A stretch of 64,000 nt of DNA from Sulfuricurvum sp. (GTDB lineage: Bacteria > Campylobacterota > Campylobacteria > Campylobacterales > Sulfurimonadaceae): NCBI GenBank assembly GCA_030692765.1, contig JAUYUB010000019.1, forward strand, positions 1 through 64,000, read 5' to 3'. Shown in pieces: positions 6,914 to 14,664 of the stretch. Numbering within the stretch: the first letter of the stretch is position 1; every line of letters starts with the position of its first letter. A program made the position numbers and the translations under genes. The notes beneath the pieces were generated by a model that was not told where the DNA came from, did no database searches, and worked only from the letters and a program-made list of their open reading frames with translations.

Positions 6914-8158
6914 ATGATTTTAAAAGTATTTTTTGTTGTCGTTAGTCTGTTTTTATCAAGTGAAGTTTTTTCTCAGTCTGACTACGATGAACGATTTGAA
7001 GTAAACAGTATTGAAATTCAAGGAAATGGTTCAACAAAAAAAGAAGCTCTCATAGAGATACTCCCAAGACAGCTCCCCACTACAATGACTAATGCTGAAA
7101 TAGCAGAGTATAGCCGTAGAATTAAAAATCTTGGGATATTTGATCTTGTTAAAGTAAGTAAGATTGAAAATAAATTGCTTCTTGAAGTACGTCGTAAGAG
7201 AACACTTTCACCTATTATCGGTCTCTCTACCGGAAAAACGATTCAGGATACCTCTGCCGTGTTAGGTTTAAATGAACATGATTTTTTAGGGGATGGAACA
7301 AAGCTTGGCGGGAAAGTTGGTTACAATGATCGAAACTTAAATTTTATGGCATGGATTGATGAGCATAGCTATCGTAACAATAGATGGTCAAGAGAGCTTG
7401 AAGTTTATAGATTGAGTTCCTCTTTTCGTTTTAAAGATGATGAAAATGATGCTTGGACAAGAAACCGCTTGGGCGCTTTCTTTGAACTGGTCAGCCCATT
7501 TAAGTATGATTCACCTTTATTGTATGAATTCCAGGTACAGGTTTATCGTGAAGATTTTTCAAATGTTAATATAGACAAGAATCTAGAAAGTGCAACTTAT
7601 TTTGGAAGCTTATTTGAAGTGGTCTACGACCGATATAATTGGGATGACCTTCACCCGCATGGTTTTAAAGGTGCTATTGAAATGCGACCTGGAGTGATGA
7701 CAAATGGGAAATTTCGAGGAGAAGCGGTGGGCAAGTTTATTGCAGCAACTCCATTAGCAGAAAAAACAAGCTTGGTTGCGAATGGAAAAGTAGCCACAGT
7801 TAATTCTGGCAATGTGAATCACAGCTTACTCATCGGTAGCCAGTCTGGAGTAAGAGGCCTTGATGATTCATTCTATAGAAATTCAGCGCTTAGTTATCTT
7901 AACCTCGAAATAAGACATTCAATGGAAGTATGGGAAAGAACGTTTATACAGCCAATTATCTTCCTAGATATGGCACGATTTCGTCCTATGGACTCAGAGG
8001 GAAATAATCAAGGATGGGTAAATGCATTAAGCACAGGAGCTGGTGTTAGACTCATTCCAACTGGTTATACAAATCTTTTACTTAGGGCTGATATAGCAAG
8101 ATTACATACACCATCCGAAGATTGGCTTTTTCAAATAGGGATCACTCAGTATTTTTAA
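6914..8158 (+). CDS. Small Omp85/BamA-like outer membrane protein
   Basis: A 414-residue protein with a signal peptide (about residues 1-20, ending SEVFS), a single POTRA-like domain (about 28-100: FEVNSIEIQGNGSTKKEALI ... GIFDLVKVSKIENKLLLEVRRKR) and a beta-barrel of ~310 residues that ends in aromatic Phe (FQIGITQYF), the usual recognition signal for outer membrane assembly. Only one POTRA repeat separates it from true BamA, which is about twice as long; it is closer in size to minimal Omp85 or two-partner secretion-type proteins. AGAAGG lies about seven bases before the ATG. It lies 122 bases after the sensor kinase behind its own promoter and palindrome, suggesting an envelope-stress or export role under that system. 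No secreted partner gene is next to it. Confidence 0.7.
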   Translation: MILKVFFVVVSLFLSSEVFSQSDYDERFEVNSIEIQGNGSTKKEALIEILPRQLPTTMTNAEIAEYSRRIKNLGIFDLVKVSKIENKLLLEVRRKRTLSPIIGLSTGKTIQDTSAVLGLNEHDFLGDGTKLGGKVGYNDRNLNFMAWIDEHSYRNNRWSRELEVYRLSSSFRFKDDENDAWTRNRLGAFFELVSPFKYDSPLLYEFQVQVYREDFSNVNIDKNLESATYFGSLFEVVYDRYNWDDLHPHGFKGAIEMRPGVMTNGKFRGEAVGKFIAATPLAEKTSLVANGKVATVNSGNVNHSLLIGSQSGVRGLDDSFYRNSALSYLNLEIRHSMEVWERTFIQPIIFLDMARFRPMDSEGNNQGWVNALSTGAGVRLIPTGYTNLLLRADIARLHTPSEDWLFQIGITQYF

Positions 8159-8258
8159 ACGAGGTTATTTGGTATTATTGTATGATGAAAAAAATCAAAG
8201 TATGTAATTTATTCAAGAATGCTACAATGTCATACAGGCATCGTAAAGAGGTATATTG

Positions 8259-8840
8259 ATGATAATCCGCAAACTTTTTAAATTTGAAAACGCCCATATT
8301 GTTCGTGGATGTTCCAGTGAGCGTTGTCGTGCGTCGGTGCATGGGCACTCCTATAAAATAGAAGTCCTATTTGAATCGGATTATTTGGATAATGGACAGA
8401 TGGTGTACGATTTTGGATTGATGAAACAGGGGATGAAAGCACTCATTGACAGTTTTGACCACTCTATAGCTTTGTGGGAAGGTGATGATGCTCAGTATCT
8501 TGAAGATATGAAACGCCATTCACAGCGTTGGGTTCAGCTTCCTGTTTCACCTTCTGCAGAACAGTTTAGCCGTATTATTTTCGTGATGATTGATAAGCTG
8601 CTGGGATGTACACAATCGATCAATGGTGAGCGTGAAGTGAAATTACACAGCATTATCGTGCATGAAACCGATACGGGGTATGCCCAAGGTTTCCGTGAGG
8701 ATGCCTATTCCAAAAAAATGGGCTTGATTGAGTTAGAGAAAATAATCTTTAGCGATGGTGTGCGAGAAGAGTGGGGTGATCCCAAGCTTTGGGATAAGAT
8801 GATGGCGGATGAGGTTTTTATTAACCCAGATACCGTTTAA
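8259..8840 (+). CDS. queD: 6-carboxy-5,6,7,8-tetrahydropterin synthase QueD
   Basis: QueD converts 7,8-dihydroneopterin triphosphate to 6-carboxytetrahydropterin, the step before QueE in queuosine synthesis. The zinc ligands are visible: His13 (FENAHIV) and His28/His30 (VHGHSY). The putative catalytic cysteine is Cys23, giving a C-x4-HGH spacing, one residue longer than the C-x3-HGH of E. coli QueD. Later FDHS and HETDTGYA segments are normal for the family. The ATG at 8259 has AAAGAGG seven bases upstream (8245-8251) and is preferred over the in-frame TTG at 8256. Its stop overlaps the convergent moeA stop by four bases. Length (193 residues) is somewhat above the ~120-residue minimum. Confidence 0.88.
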   Translation: MIIRKLFKFENAHIVRGCSSERCRASVHGHSYKIEVLFESDYLDNGQMVYDFGLMKQGMKALIDSFDHSIALWEGDDAQYLEDMKRHSQRWVQLPVSPSAEQFSRIIFVMIDKLLGCTQSINGEREVKLHSIIVHETDTGYAQGFREDAYSKKMGLIELEKIIFSDGVREEWGDPKLWDKMMADEVFINPDTV

Positions 8841-10054
8841 AGCGTTACCAGAGATACTTGAACCTCCGAGTTCATACACCATCGTGTTGGGATGATTTTC
8901 ACTTCTGACCCTTGCTCGAATTTTTCCACACTTTCATCCACCATCATGTAGCTATTTGCGCGCGAAAGTGGCAATACCATTCCGGGACCAAAATTAGAAC
9001 TAGGGGTAAAGCCAGATCCATCGAACCACCCTGGAATTAACGAACGGCGTCCTTTCTTCATCACAAACGGTTGCGCCATGCGTGTGGTGATTGTTGAGAG
9101 GTATTTATCATTGCGACCACTAAGGGAGTGAATGATACTTTGACCAAACAGTTCGAAACATAATGCTGAGGCCAGTGGATTTCCCGGTAAATTGAGAATA
9201 AGCGTATCCTTGATTCGTCCAAAAGTAGTTGGTTTCCCCGGTTTGATTTCGACCGATTCAAAAGCGCTTTCAAAACCAAGTCCCTGAAACGCTTTTTTAG
9301 TGTAATCCGCATCTCCGACACTTACTCCTCCAGAGGTAATGATCAAATCAGCGTCCAGCGAACTCACAATGTGATTTTGGATCGACTCGATAGTATCTTC
9401 GGCAGTTCCCGTAAAGATCACCTCACATCCTAACTCCGTAGCACGAGCAGTAAATGTTGGGGTGTTGGTGTTATACAATTGATTGTTACCTAGTGTTTCA
9501 AAATGCATTTTGAGTTCATTTCCCGATGAGAAAAAGGCAACGCGAGGACGTCGATACAGCTTTATATGTGTAATCCCTTGTGATGCAAGCAGTGTAATAT
9601 GATGGGCATTTAGAAAAGTCCCTTTTTCGAGTAAGGTCATATCGCACTGTATGTCTTCGCCTTTAAGTCGAATATGCTGTCCTGCTTTGATGTTGGAACT
9701 AAAAGTGATTTTGTCTCCATCGATCACTACATTTTCAATCGGGACAATGGCTTCACACCCTTGCGGAATTTTTGCACCAGTCATGATTCGGATGCATTGG
9801 TCTTCGGTTAATCGAACATCATTGGTGTCTCCTGCGAAGACAACGCACGATTGTGGCAGTGTTTTGCCGCTATCACAGGTACGGATGGCGTATCCATCCA
9901 TGGCTGAGTTATCAAAAGCAGGGAGCGAATGCGTAGCGGTAATGGTTTGGGCTAAAACACGATTGATTGCGTTTTCAATAGGGGTAATTTCGATACTCAG
10001 CGGTAAAGCTGTGGTATAAATATGATGAAGTGCCTCTTCGACGTTGATTGCCAT
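8837..10054 (-). CDS. moeA: Molybdopterin molybdenumtransferase MoeA
   Basis: MoeA inserts molybdenum (or tungsten) into adenylylated molybdopterin, the last step of Mo-cofactor synthesis. The 405-residue length fits the family. Signatures in order: N-terminal PAFDNSAMDGYAIR (domain III, about residues 43-56), the central MoCF-binding segment ITSGGVSVGDADY (about 240-252), then KPGKPTTFG and LPGNPLASALCFE (about 275-300), and a C-terminal beta domain. AAGGAG six bases before the ATG supports the start. It is transcribed divergently from the gene at 10133 and converges on queD. Confidence 0.95.
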   Translation of the reverse strand: MAINVEEALHHIYTTALPLSIEITPIENAINRVLAQTITATHSLPAFDNSAMDGYAIRTCDSGKTLPQSCVVFAGDTNDVRLTEDQCIRIMTGAKIPQGCEAIVPIENVVIDGDKITFSSNIKAGQHIRLKGEDIQCDMTLLEKGTFLNAHHITLLASQGITHIKLYRRPRVAFFSSGNELKMHFETLGNNQLYNTNTPTFTARATELGCEVIFTGTAEDTIESIQNHIVSSLDADLIITSGGVSVGDADYTKKAFQGLGFESAFESVEIKPGKPTTFGRIKDTLILNLPGNPLASALCFELFGQSIIHSLSGRNDKYLSTITTRMAQPFVMKKGRRSLIPGWFDGSGFTPSSNFGPGMVLPLSRANSYMMVDESVEKFEQGSEVKIIPTRWCMNSEVQVSLVTL

Positions 10055-10132
10055 TATGTCTCCTTGAGGTCGTTCCCTGATGGTATGGGAATGGTTAGAT
10101 GATTATAAGCAAACTAAGGTAAAATCCCCTTT

Positions 10133-10543
10133 ATGGAAGCATTATACACAGCAGGATTAGAGATCCATTTTGTCGGAATTATTGTTTTGTTGGCTGTCGT
10201 GATCTTTAATATCATTATGCTCGGCCTCTCACATCAGATTATTCGCTATGCAAAACGATTGCGTATCGTTATGCCCATATCATCATTACTCATAAGTATC
10301 ACTATTTTTACAGGAATCGTCATGATGGCAGGAAAGCATTTGAATTTTTCGTTTGCCAATATTACGATGATTGTGTTGAGTATTCTTTTTATTGTTTTAG
10401 AAGTGAAACGGTATAAGATACTTAAACACGAAACTGATATTAAACAAGACAATGCATTTAACCAGTACAAGAAAAAAGCGTTACGTATCTTAGGAATTGA
10501 ATTGGCTTTATTGGTAGTGATGAGTGCTTGGATGCTGGTATGA
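10133..10543 (+). CDS. Conserved hypothetical four-helix membrane protein
   Basis: A 136-residue, very hydrophobic protein with four predicted membrane spans (about residues 10-30, 48-66, 73-90 and 115-135) and a cytoplasmic basic stretch between spans 3 and 4. I do not recognise a named family. Its stop codon overlaps the ATG of rsmE (ATGA at 10540), so the two are co-translated. No strong ribosome site precedes the ATG. The divergent moeA start is 78 bases upstream. Confidence 0.75.
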   Translation: MEALYTAGLEIHFVGIIVLLAVVIFNIIMLGLSHQIIRYAKRLRIVMPISSLLISITIFTGIVMMAGKHLNFSFANITMIVLSILFIVLEVKRYKILKHETDIKQDNAFNQYKKKALRILGIELALLVVMSAWMLV

Positions 10544-11208
10544 AGTTTATTCTCAGTAGCGATGCCGGAAAACCGCACTTACGTTTGAGCGGGGATGATT
10601 ACAAGTACGTGATCAAAGTACGTCGTCATGTCGTTGGAGACACTCTTACATTTCGTAATCGTATGAATCTAAGCCAAGAGTATCGCTATATACTCGAAAA
10701 TACAGATGGACGTCAGGCTACTTTTATGCTAGAGAGCCAAAGCGATCTTCCTTGTGAATCTACCAAGAAACTGCACATCGGATGGTGTGTGATTGACCCT
10801 AAAACGGTTGAAAAAGTTTTACCGATGCTCACAGAGATGGGCGTTACAAAAATCACTTTTATACAGTGTCACCGTTCCCAACGAAATTTTCGTTTTGATT
10901 ATGAACGCTTTGAGCGGATTATGGAAAGTTCGATTATGCAGTGCGGACGCACATCGTTTATCGAATTTAGCGAATCGGCTTCGTTGAGTGATTTTTTGAG
11001 CACGCATATGGATTGTGTCATTTTAGACTTTGGCGGAGAAGTATTGAATACTGATGAGGTGTATGAAACCGTTATTATCGGATGCGAGGGTGGATTTCAT
11101 GAGAGCGAACGCTCCCTCTTTACAAATCATCGCGTTCGTCACTTTAGTTCACCGATGATTTTGCGCTCAGAGAGCGCCGCAATTGCGGTTGCAGCAAGCC
11201 ATTTGTAA
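10540..11208 (+). CDS. rsmE: 16S rRNA m3U1498 methyltransferase RsmE
   Basis: RsmE methylates N3 of U1498 in 16S rRNA using S-adenosylmethionine. The 222-residue protein has the N-terminal PUA-like domain (about residues 1-65) and a SPOUT methyltransferase domain whose knot signatures are visible: EMGVTKITFIQCHRSQ, then IIGCEGGFHESE and the final LRSESAAIAVAASHL. The ATG at 10540 overlaps the upstream stop and is preferred over an in-frame TTG at 10528. The same gene order next to rpmE and rsmI is common in Campylobacterota. Confidence 0.9.
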   Translation: MKFILSSDAGKPHLRLSGDDYKYVIKVRRHVVGDTLTFRNRMNLSQEYRYILENTDGRQATFMLESQSDLPCESTKKLHIGWCVIDPKTVEKVLPMLTEMGVTKITFIQCHRSQRNFRFDYERFERIMESSIMQCGRTSFIEFSESASLSDFLSTHMDCVILDFGGEVLNTDEVYETVIIGCEGGFHESERSLFTNHRVRHFSSPMILRSESAAIAVAASHL

Positions 11209-11225
11209 AAATAGAAATCTTTGGA

Positions 11226-11231
11226 TATAAT
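11226..11231 (+). promoter_or_regulatory. -10 box of rpmE
   Basis: TATAAT 84 bases before the rpmE start, in the ATATAATTCGCG context seen at several promoters in this window (22667, 57646, 59441). It implies a leader of about 76 nt with two hairpins. Confidence 0.65.
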
Positions 11232-11243
11232 TCGCGTCCAACA

Positions 11244-11298
11244 ATCCGTCCCCAGGTACGGATGTAAAACTCAAACCGATTGACGTACAACGCCGTCA
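11244..11298 (+). promoter_or_regulatory. Two-hairpin leader of rpmE (possible L31 control element)
   Basis: Within the predicted 5' untranslated region, ATCCGT (11244-11249) pairs perfectly with ACGGAT (11258-11263), and TGACG (11281-11285) pairs with CGTCA (11294-11298). Both have 8-nt loops. Autoregulatory leader RNAs for L31 genes are known in other phyla; whether this is one is inference. Confidence 0.45.
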
Positions 11299-11314
11299 TT
11301 CACAAGGTAATATT

Positions 11315-11518
11315 ATGAAAAAAGAACTTCACCCAAATACAGTTGAATGTACTGTTAGCTGCGCATGCGGTAACACATTTACAACAAAAAGCACAAAAGA
11401 TGCCTTTCGTGTTGATATCTGCAGCGAATGTCACCCGTTTTACACAGGTTCTGAGCGTCAAGTAGATACAGCTGGCCGTATCGATAAATTCAAAAAACGT
11501 TACGCACTTAACGCATAA
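11315..11518 (+). CDS. rpmE: 50S ribosomal protein L31
   Basis: A 67-residue protein with the zinc-binding form of L31: Cys16 and Cys18 (SCACGNTF) and a [10 protein letters not shown] segment with Cys36 and Cys39, then the conserved [10 protein letters not shown] tail. AAGG in the preceding bases is about nine from the ATG. L31 sits on the central protuberance of the 50S subunit and bridges to the small subunit. It is followed by rsmI after a short hairpin-containing spacer. Confidence 0.96.
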   Translation: MKKELHPNTVECTVSCACGNTFTTKSTKDAFRVDICSECHPFYTGSERQVDTAGRIDKFKKRYALNA

Positions 11519-11605
11519 TTGAAACGCTAAAGGAATTTATCCCTTTAGCTACGCTTGCCGCTAAGGCACTAAAGCTTGCTTCTGCGAAGCAGATTAAGAG
11601 GCATT

Positions 11606-12415
11606 GTGTTATCCCTTGTACCAACTCCAATCGGAAATATTTCCGATATCTCTCTTCGTTCCCTAGAAATACTTTCCACTGCTGACATCATCCTTTGCGA
11701 AGACACACGTGTTACCAAAAAGCTGATCCATTTGCTCAAAGAACGTCATAGTCTTATTACAAGTGAACCTCAATTTCTGAGTTTGCATTCGCACAATGAG
11801 GCCGATTTTGTTGCCAAATTAACCCCTGAGTTTTTTAATGCCAATGTTTTGTATGTCAGTGATGCTGGTATGCCTGGTATTAGTGATCCGGGACAGTTGT
11901 TAGTACGCTATTGTTTGGACAATGGGATCAAATACGATATTTTACCGGGTGCCAATGCGGTGCTTAGTGCATTTGTTGCAAGTGGTTTTTGCGAGACCAA
12001 AATGCTGTTTTTTGGCTTTTTACCTCACAAAGGACACGATAGAGCAGCAGCACTGCAGGAGGCTCTTTTTAACGGCTACACAACGGTTTTGTATGAATCG
12101 CCAAAACGTTTAGAAAAGCTGTTGCAGGAAATCGTCATTGCTGCACCGCAGCGTCAGGTGTTTTTAGCCAAAGAGATCAGTAAAAAATATCAACGTTTTT
12201 ACCGAGGAACTTCAGCAGAGCTTTTGAGCCAATTAACAGAAGAAATTCGAGGGGAATGGGTTGTTGTAATCGAAGCTTCAGCACATCAGGGCGGTAATTT
12301 GAGCGAACAGGATATCCTCGATTTGGATATTCCTAAAAAAGCAGCGTCAAAATTGATCGCTAAAATCACCGGCGAAAATCCTAAAGAGTGTTATCAGCGA
12401 CTCTTAAACACTTAG
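11606..12415 (+). CDS. rsmI: 16S rRNA 2'-O-ribose C1402 methyltransferase RsmI
   Basis: RsmI methylates the ribose of C1402 in the decoding centre of 16S rRNA. The tetrapyrrole-methylase-like fold is clear: N-terminal LVPTPIGNISDISLRSLEIL, EDTRVTKKL, then YVSDAGMPGISDPG and the central PGANAVLSAFVASGF, followed by FGFLPHKG and LYESPKR. GTG at 11606 with AAGAGG just upstream gives the normal N-terminus (269 residues); a longer in-frame reading from 11576 adds ten residues that do not match the family. The gene follows rpmE and precedes rlmB. Confidence 0.93.
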   Translation: MLSLVPTPIGNISDISLRSLEILSTADIILCEDTRVTKKLIHLLKERHSLITSEPQFLSLHSHNEADFVAKLTPEFFNANVLYVSDAGMPGISDPGQLLVRYCLDNGIKYDILPGANAVLSAFVASGFCETKMLFFGFLPHKGHDRAAALQEALFNGYTTVLYESPKRLEKLLQEIVIAAPQRQVFLAKEISKKYQRFYRGTSAELLSQLTEEIRGEWVVVIEASAHQGGNLSEQDILDLDIPKKAASKLIAKITGENPKECYQRLLNT

Positions 12416-12418
12416 CGA

Positions 12419-12424
12419 TATAAT
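12419..12424 (+). promoter_or_regulatory. Putative -10 box of rlmB
   Basis: TATAAT 57 bases before the rlmB ATG, directly after the rsmI stop codon. No clear -35 box. Confidence 0.45.
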
Positions 12425-12480
12425 AACTTCAAAATATTTTTTAATCACATAAAATAATTTACATAATAAAAGAGAGTAAA

Positions 12481-13158
12481 ATGCTAATTTATGGTAAACA
12501 ACCTGTATTCTACGCCCTAGAGCGCCATCTTGATCGTGTTAAGACGCTTTATTTGGCAAAAGAAGTGGATAAAAAAGAGTACTCAGTTCTTATGAAAATG
12601 GGAATTGAAGTAAAACGTATTCCTGAAAATGCAGCACAATCCATGGTAAAAGGCGGTAATCATCAAGGTTACATCGCAGAAATGTCAGCATTGGTTCCCT
12701 ATGCCTCTCCCTTTTTGAAAAAATGTGAATTTATTGTTATTTTGAGTTCTATTACTGATATGGGGAATATTGGTTCATTGGTACGAAGTGCTTATGCCCT
12801 TGGCGTAGATGCAATGGTGATTTCTGGGATTAAAGAACCAAACTTTGAATCGATTATTCGTACCAGCAGCGGTGCTGCCCTTGATTTACCCTTTGTCATA
12901 ATTCATAATATTCACGATGTCATGCATGAATTAAAACAGTCCGGATTTACACTCTATGGGGCGATGGCTGATGGAGTAAGTGTTCGCGAGATGAGCTTTA
13001 CTTCCAAGCGTGCACTGATTTTGGGGAGCGAGGGCGAAGGGCTTAGCGGTAGAATCCAAAAAGGGATCGATCATGGTGTTTCAATCCCTATGGCACATGA
13101 TTTTGATTCACTGAACGTTGGCGTTGCCGGTGCAATTTTAATGGAGAGAATGCGATGA
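12481..13158 (+). CDS. rlmB: SpoU/TrmH-family 23S rRNA ribose methyltransferase (RlmB-like)
   Basis: RlmB methylates the 2'-OH of G2251 in 23S rRNA. The 225-residue protein has an N-terminal substrate-binding domain (LIYGKQPVFYALER) and the SPOUT domain with motif 1 ITDMGNIGSLVRSAYALG, motif 2 LILGSEGEGLS and motif 3 IPMAHDFDSLNVGVAGAILM. The exact target base is inferred from family resemblance. Its stop overlaps the next start (ATGA at 13155). A second SpoU-type gene lies at 26281. Confidence 0.85.
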   Translation: MLIYGKQPVFYALERHLDRVKTLYLAKEVDKKEYSVLMKMGIEVKRIPENAAQSMVKGGNHQGYIAEMSALVPYASPFLKKCEFIVILSSITDMGNIGSLVRSAYALGVDAMVISGIKEPNFESIIRTSSGAALDLPFVIIHNIHDVMHELKQSGFTLYGAMADGVSVREMSFTSKRALILGSEGEGLSGRIQKGIDHGVSIPMAHDFDSLNVGVAGAILMERMR

Positions 13159-13961
13159 AAACTTTTGAAGATTTACAAATCTTGGGCGCCAATGTTATTC
13201 ACGAACAGACACATATTGCACGTTTAAAGCTTGAATTACTGTTAAATAAATCCTTTGGTGATTTGACACGTGTTCAATTTATGGGATTCATTTCTATATT
13301 AGAGCGTGAATACGGTATTGATCTCTCCGGTATCCGCCAAGAATTCGATGAGTTTGTGCAAACGCATCCGGATGTTGTTATCTCAAAAGAATCGGTTATT
13401 TTACAAGCTCAATCTCGTTCCAGACAAAAATGGGTACTTGGAGGAGTGGTGGCTATCATCTTATTGATCGCTATGGGATCGATGATACAGGGTCGCTTGA
13501 GTGCTGCTCCCTCAGAGGAGGTTATACAGCTTAGCAGCGGTAGCGTAGAGGTGGTAGATGTAAATACGGATACAGCTCCTGTTGAGATCAATACAACTAT
13601 TGTATCATCAATTGTAGAAGCCAATATTACAGCACCTAATCAGGAGTTAAATGTAACTTCTAAATCTGTTACCACTATTGAGAATGCTACAAGTATCAAA
13701 CCAAAGATGAAAGTATGGATTGGGATTCTTGATTTGACTACAGGGGTTAAATCGCAAAAAACAACCAGGGATCCTATCACTTTAAATAAAAGCAAAAACA
13801 CTTTATATATGTTTGGGCACGGTCAATTAGAAATTGTAACTCCGGACGGAACGAAAATAATAAAAGATAGAAATGCAGTTTGGTTCACTTATGAAAACGG
13901 TCAGTTAAAACAAATCAATGAAACAGAATTTGCAGCCAAGAACAATGGAACCGTTTGGTAA
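13155..13961 (+). CDS. Conserved single-span membrane protein, RodZ-like layout
   Basis: A 268-residue protein: an N-terminal helical region (residues ~1-85, EDLQILGANVIHEQTHIARLK...), a transmembrane helix at about 92-112 (WVLGGVVAIILLIAMGSM), a Ser/Thr/Val-rich linker and a C-terminal domain (about 185-268) with short beta strands (MKVWIGILDLTTG ... NTLYMFGHGQLEIV). The layout resembles RodZ, but I do not see its helix-turn-helix clearly, so this is only a comparison. It starts within rlmB's stop (ATGA) and ends overlapping the next start (TAATG), placing it in a conserved rRNA-methyltransferase/envelope operon. Confidence 0.75.
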   Translation: MKTFEDLQILGANVIHEQTHIARLKLELLLNKSFGDLTRVQFMGFISILEREYGIDLSGIRQEFDEFVQTHPDVVISKESVILQAQSRSRQKWVLGGVVAIILLIAMGSMIQGRLSAAPSEEVIQLSSGSVEVVDVNTDTAPVEINTTIVSSIVEANITAPNQELNVTSKSVTTIENATSIKPKMKVWIGILDLTTGVKSQKTTRDPITLNKSKNTLYMFGHGQLEIVTPDGTKIIKDRNAVWFTYENGQLKQINETEFAAKNNGTVW

Positions 13962-14596
13962 TGAAGTTTTTCTTTTTGCTGCTGATGGTTGTCCTGTCAG
14001 TCGCTGCAAAAGAGATAAAAAGTAACATTCATTTAAACGTAAATCATGGTGGATTGCTTTCAACCATCATTGTTCAACACGTTCTAGAATCCATGGGGTA
14101 CAAAGCCAATATACACCGTTTGAGCAGTGCTGATGAAACTGTTGAGATGGATATCATACTGCATGCAAAAAAGCAATTTGATCCAAAATCATTTGCCGAA
14201 GAATTGAGTCTTCATCAGATTACAGTGAGTAATGGACGGATAAAAAATCAACAGGGGACGATGGAGTTGGATGCTTCGGAAGCCTTGTGGAATCTCCCTG
14301 CGATAACCCAAGATGAGGGAGCGCAGATTGAGCGTACCAGTGTTGCTTCTTGGTTTAGAGTCAATAATACTTCTGCTATTACAGTTGAAGCGCCCTATGG
14401 CCATAAATGGTATCCTGAAATCGCAATCCTTGATAATACGATGCAGCCTTTGATTTCTATTAGAGAATCTATCTCTCAAGAGAGGATGACCTTTCAATTG
14501 CCAGAACACGCCATGTATTTAAAGGTTTCAAATAGCAACGGTATGAAAATGCTTAAAGAAGGAATGTGGATAGAGTCTGCGAATGATGAACAATGA
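13961..14596 (+). CDS. Putative periplasmic protein of unknown function
   Basis: A 211-residue protein with a signal peptide at residues 1-16 (MKFFFLLLMVVLSVAAKE) and no further membrane segment. The mature part is mixed alpha/beta with no motif I recognise. The ATG at 13961 overlaps the upstream stop (TAATG); an in-frame TTG two codons earlier is less likely. The same position, between a membrane protein and the aminotransferase, is held by a periplasmic protein in Campylobacter as I recall. Confidence 0.7.
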   Translation: MKFFFLLLMVVLSVAAKEIKSNIHLNVNHGGLLSTIIVQHVLESMGYKANIHRLSSADETVEMDIILHAKKQFDPKSFAEELSLHQITVSNGRIKNQQGTMELDASEALWNLPAITQDEGAQIERTSVASWFRVNNTSAITVEAPYGHKWYPEIAILDNTMQPLISIRESISQERMTFQLPEHAMYLKVSNSNGMKMLKEGMWIESANDEQ

Positions 14597-14623
14597 CAAC
14601 TATAAGCTTTTTTCGAGTCCCGC

Positions 14624-14650
14624 TGTGCTAGAATTGCACAATTTTTTTTT
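14624..14650 (+). terminator. Short intrinsic terminator or attenuator before the aminotransferase
   Basis: TGTGC (14624-14628) and GCACA (14636-14640) form a 5-bp stem followed by a run of nine T. The TAGAAT within the loop (14629-14634) could alternatively be a -10 box; the two readings cannot be separated by eye. Confidence 0.45.
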
Positions 14651-14664
14651 GACAGGTTGCAATA

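Noticed and set aside
493-8158. A prophage or integrative element
   Set aside because: No integrase, phage structural gene, relaxase or flanking tRNA gene was found; the accessory stretch may still be transferred DNA.
9061-10019. Open frames inside moeA on both strands
   Set aside because: moeA is unambiguous in its own frame, and the others show no protein features.
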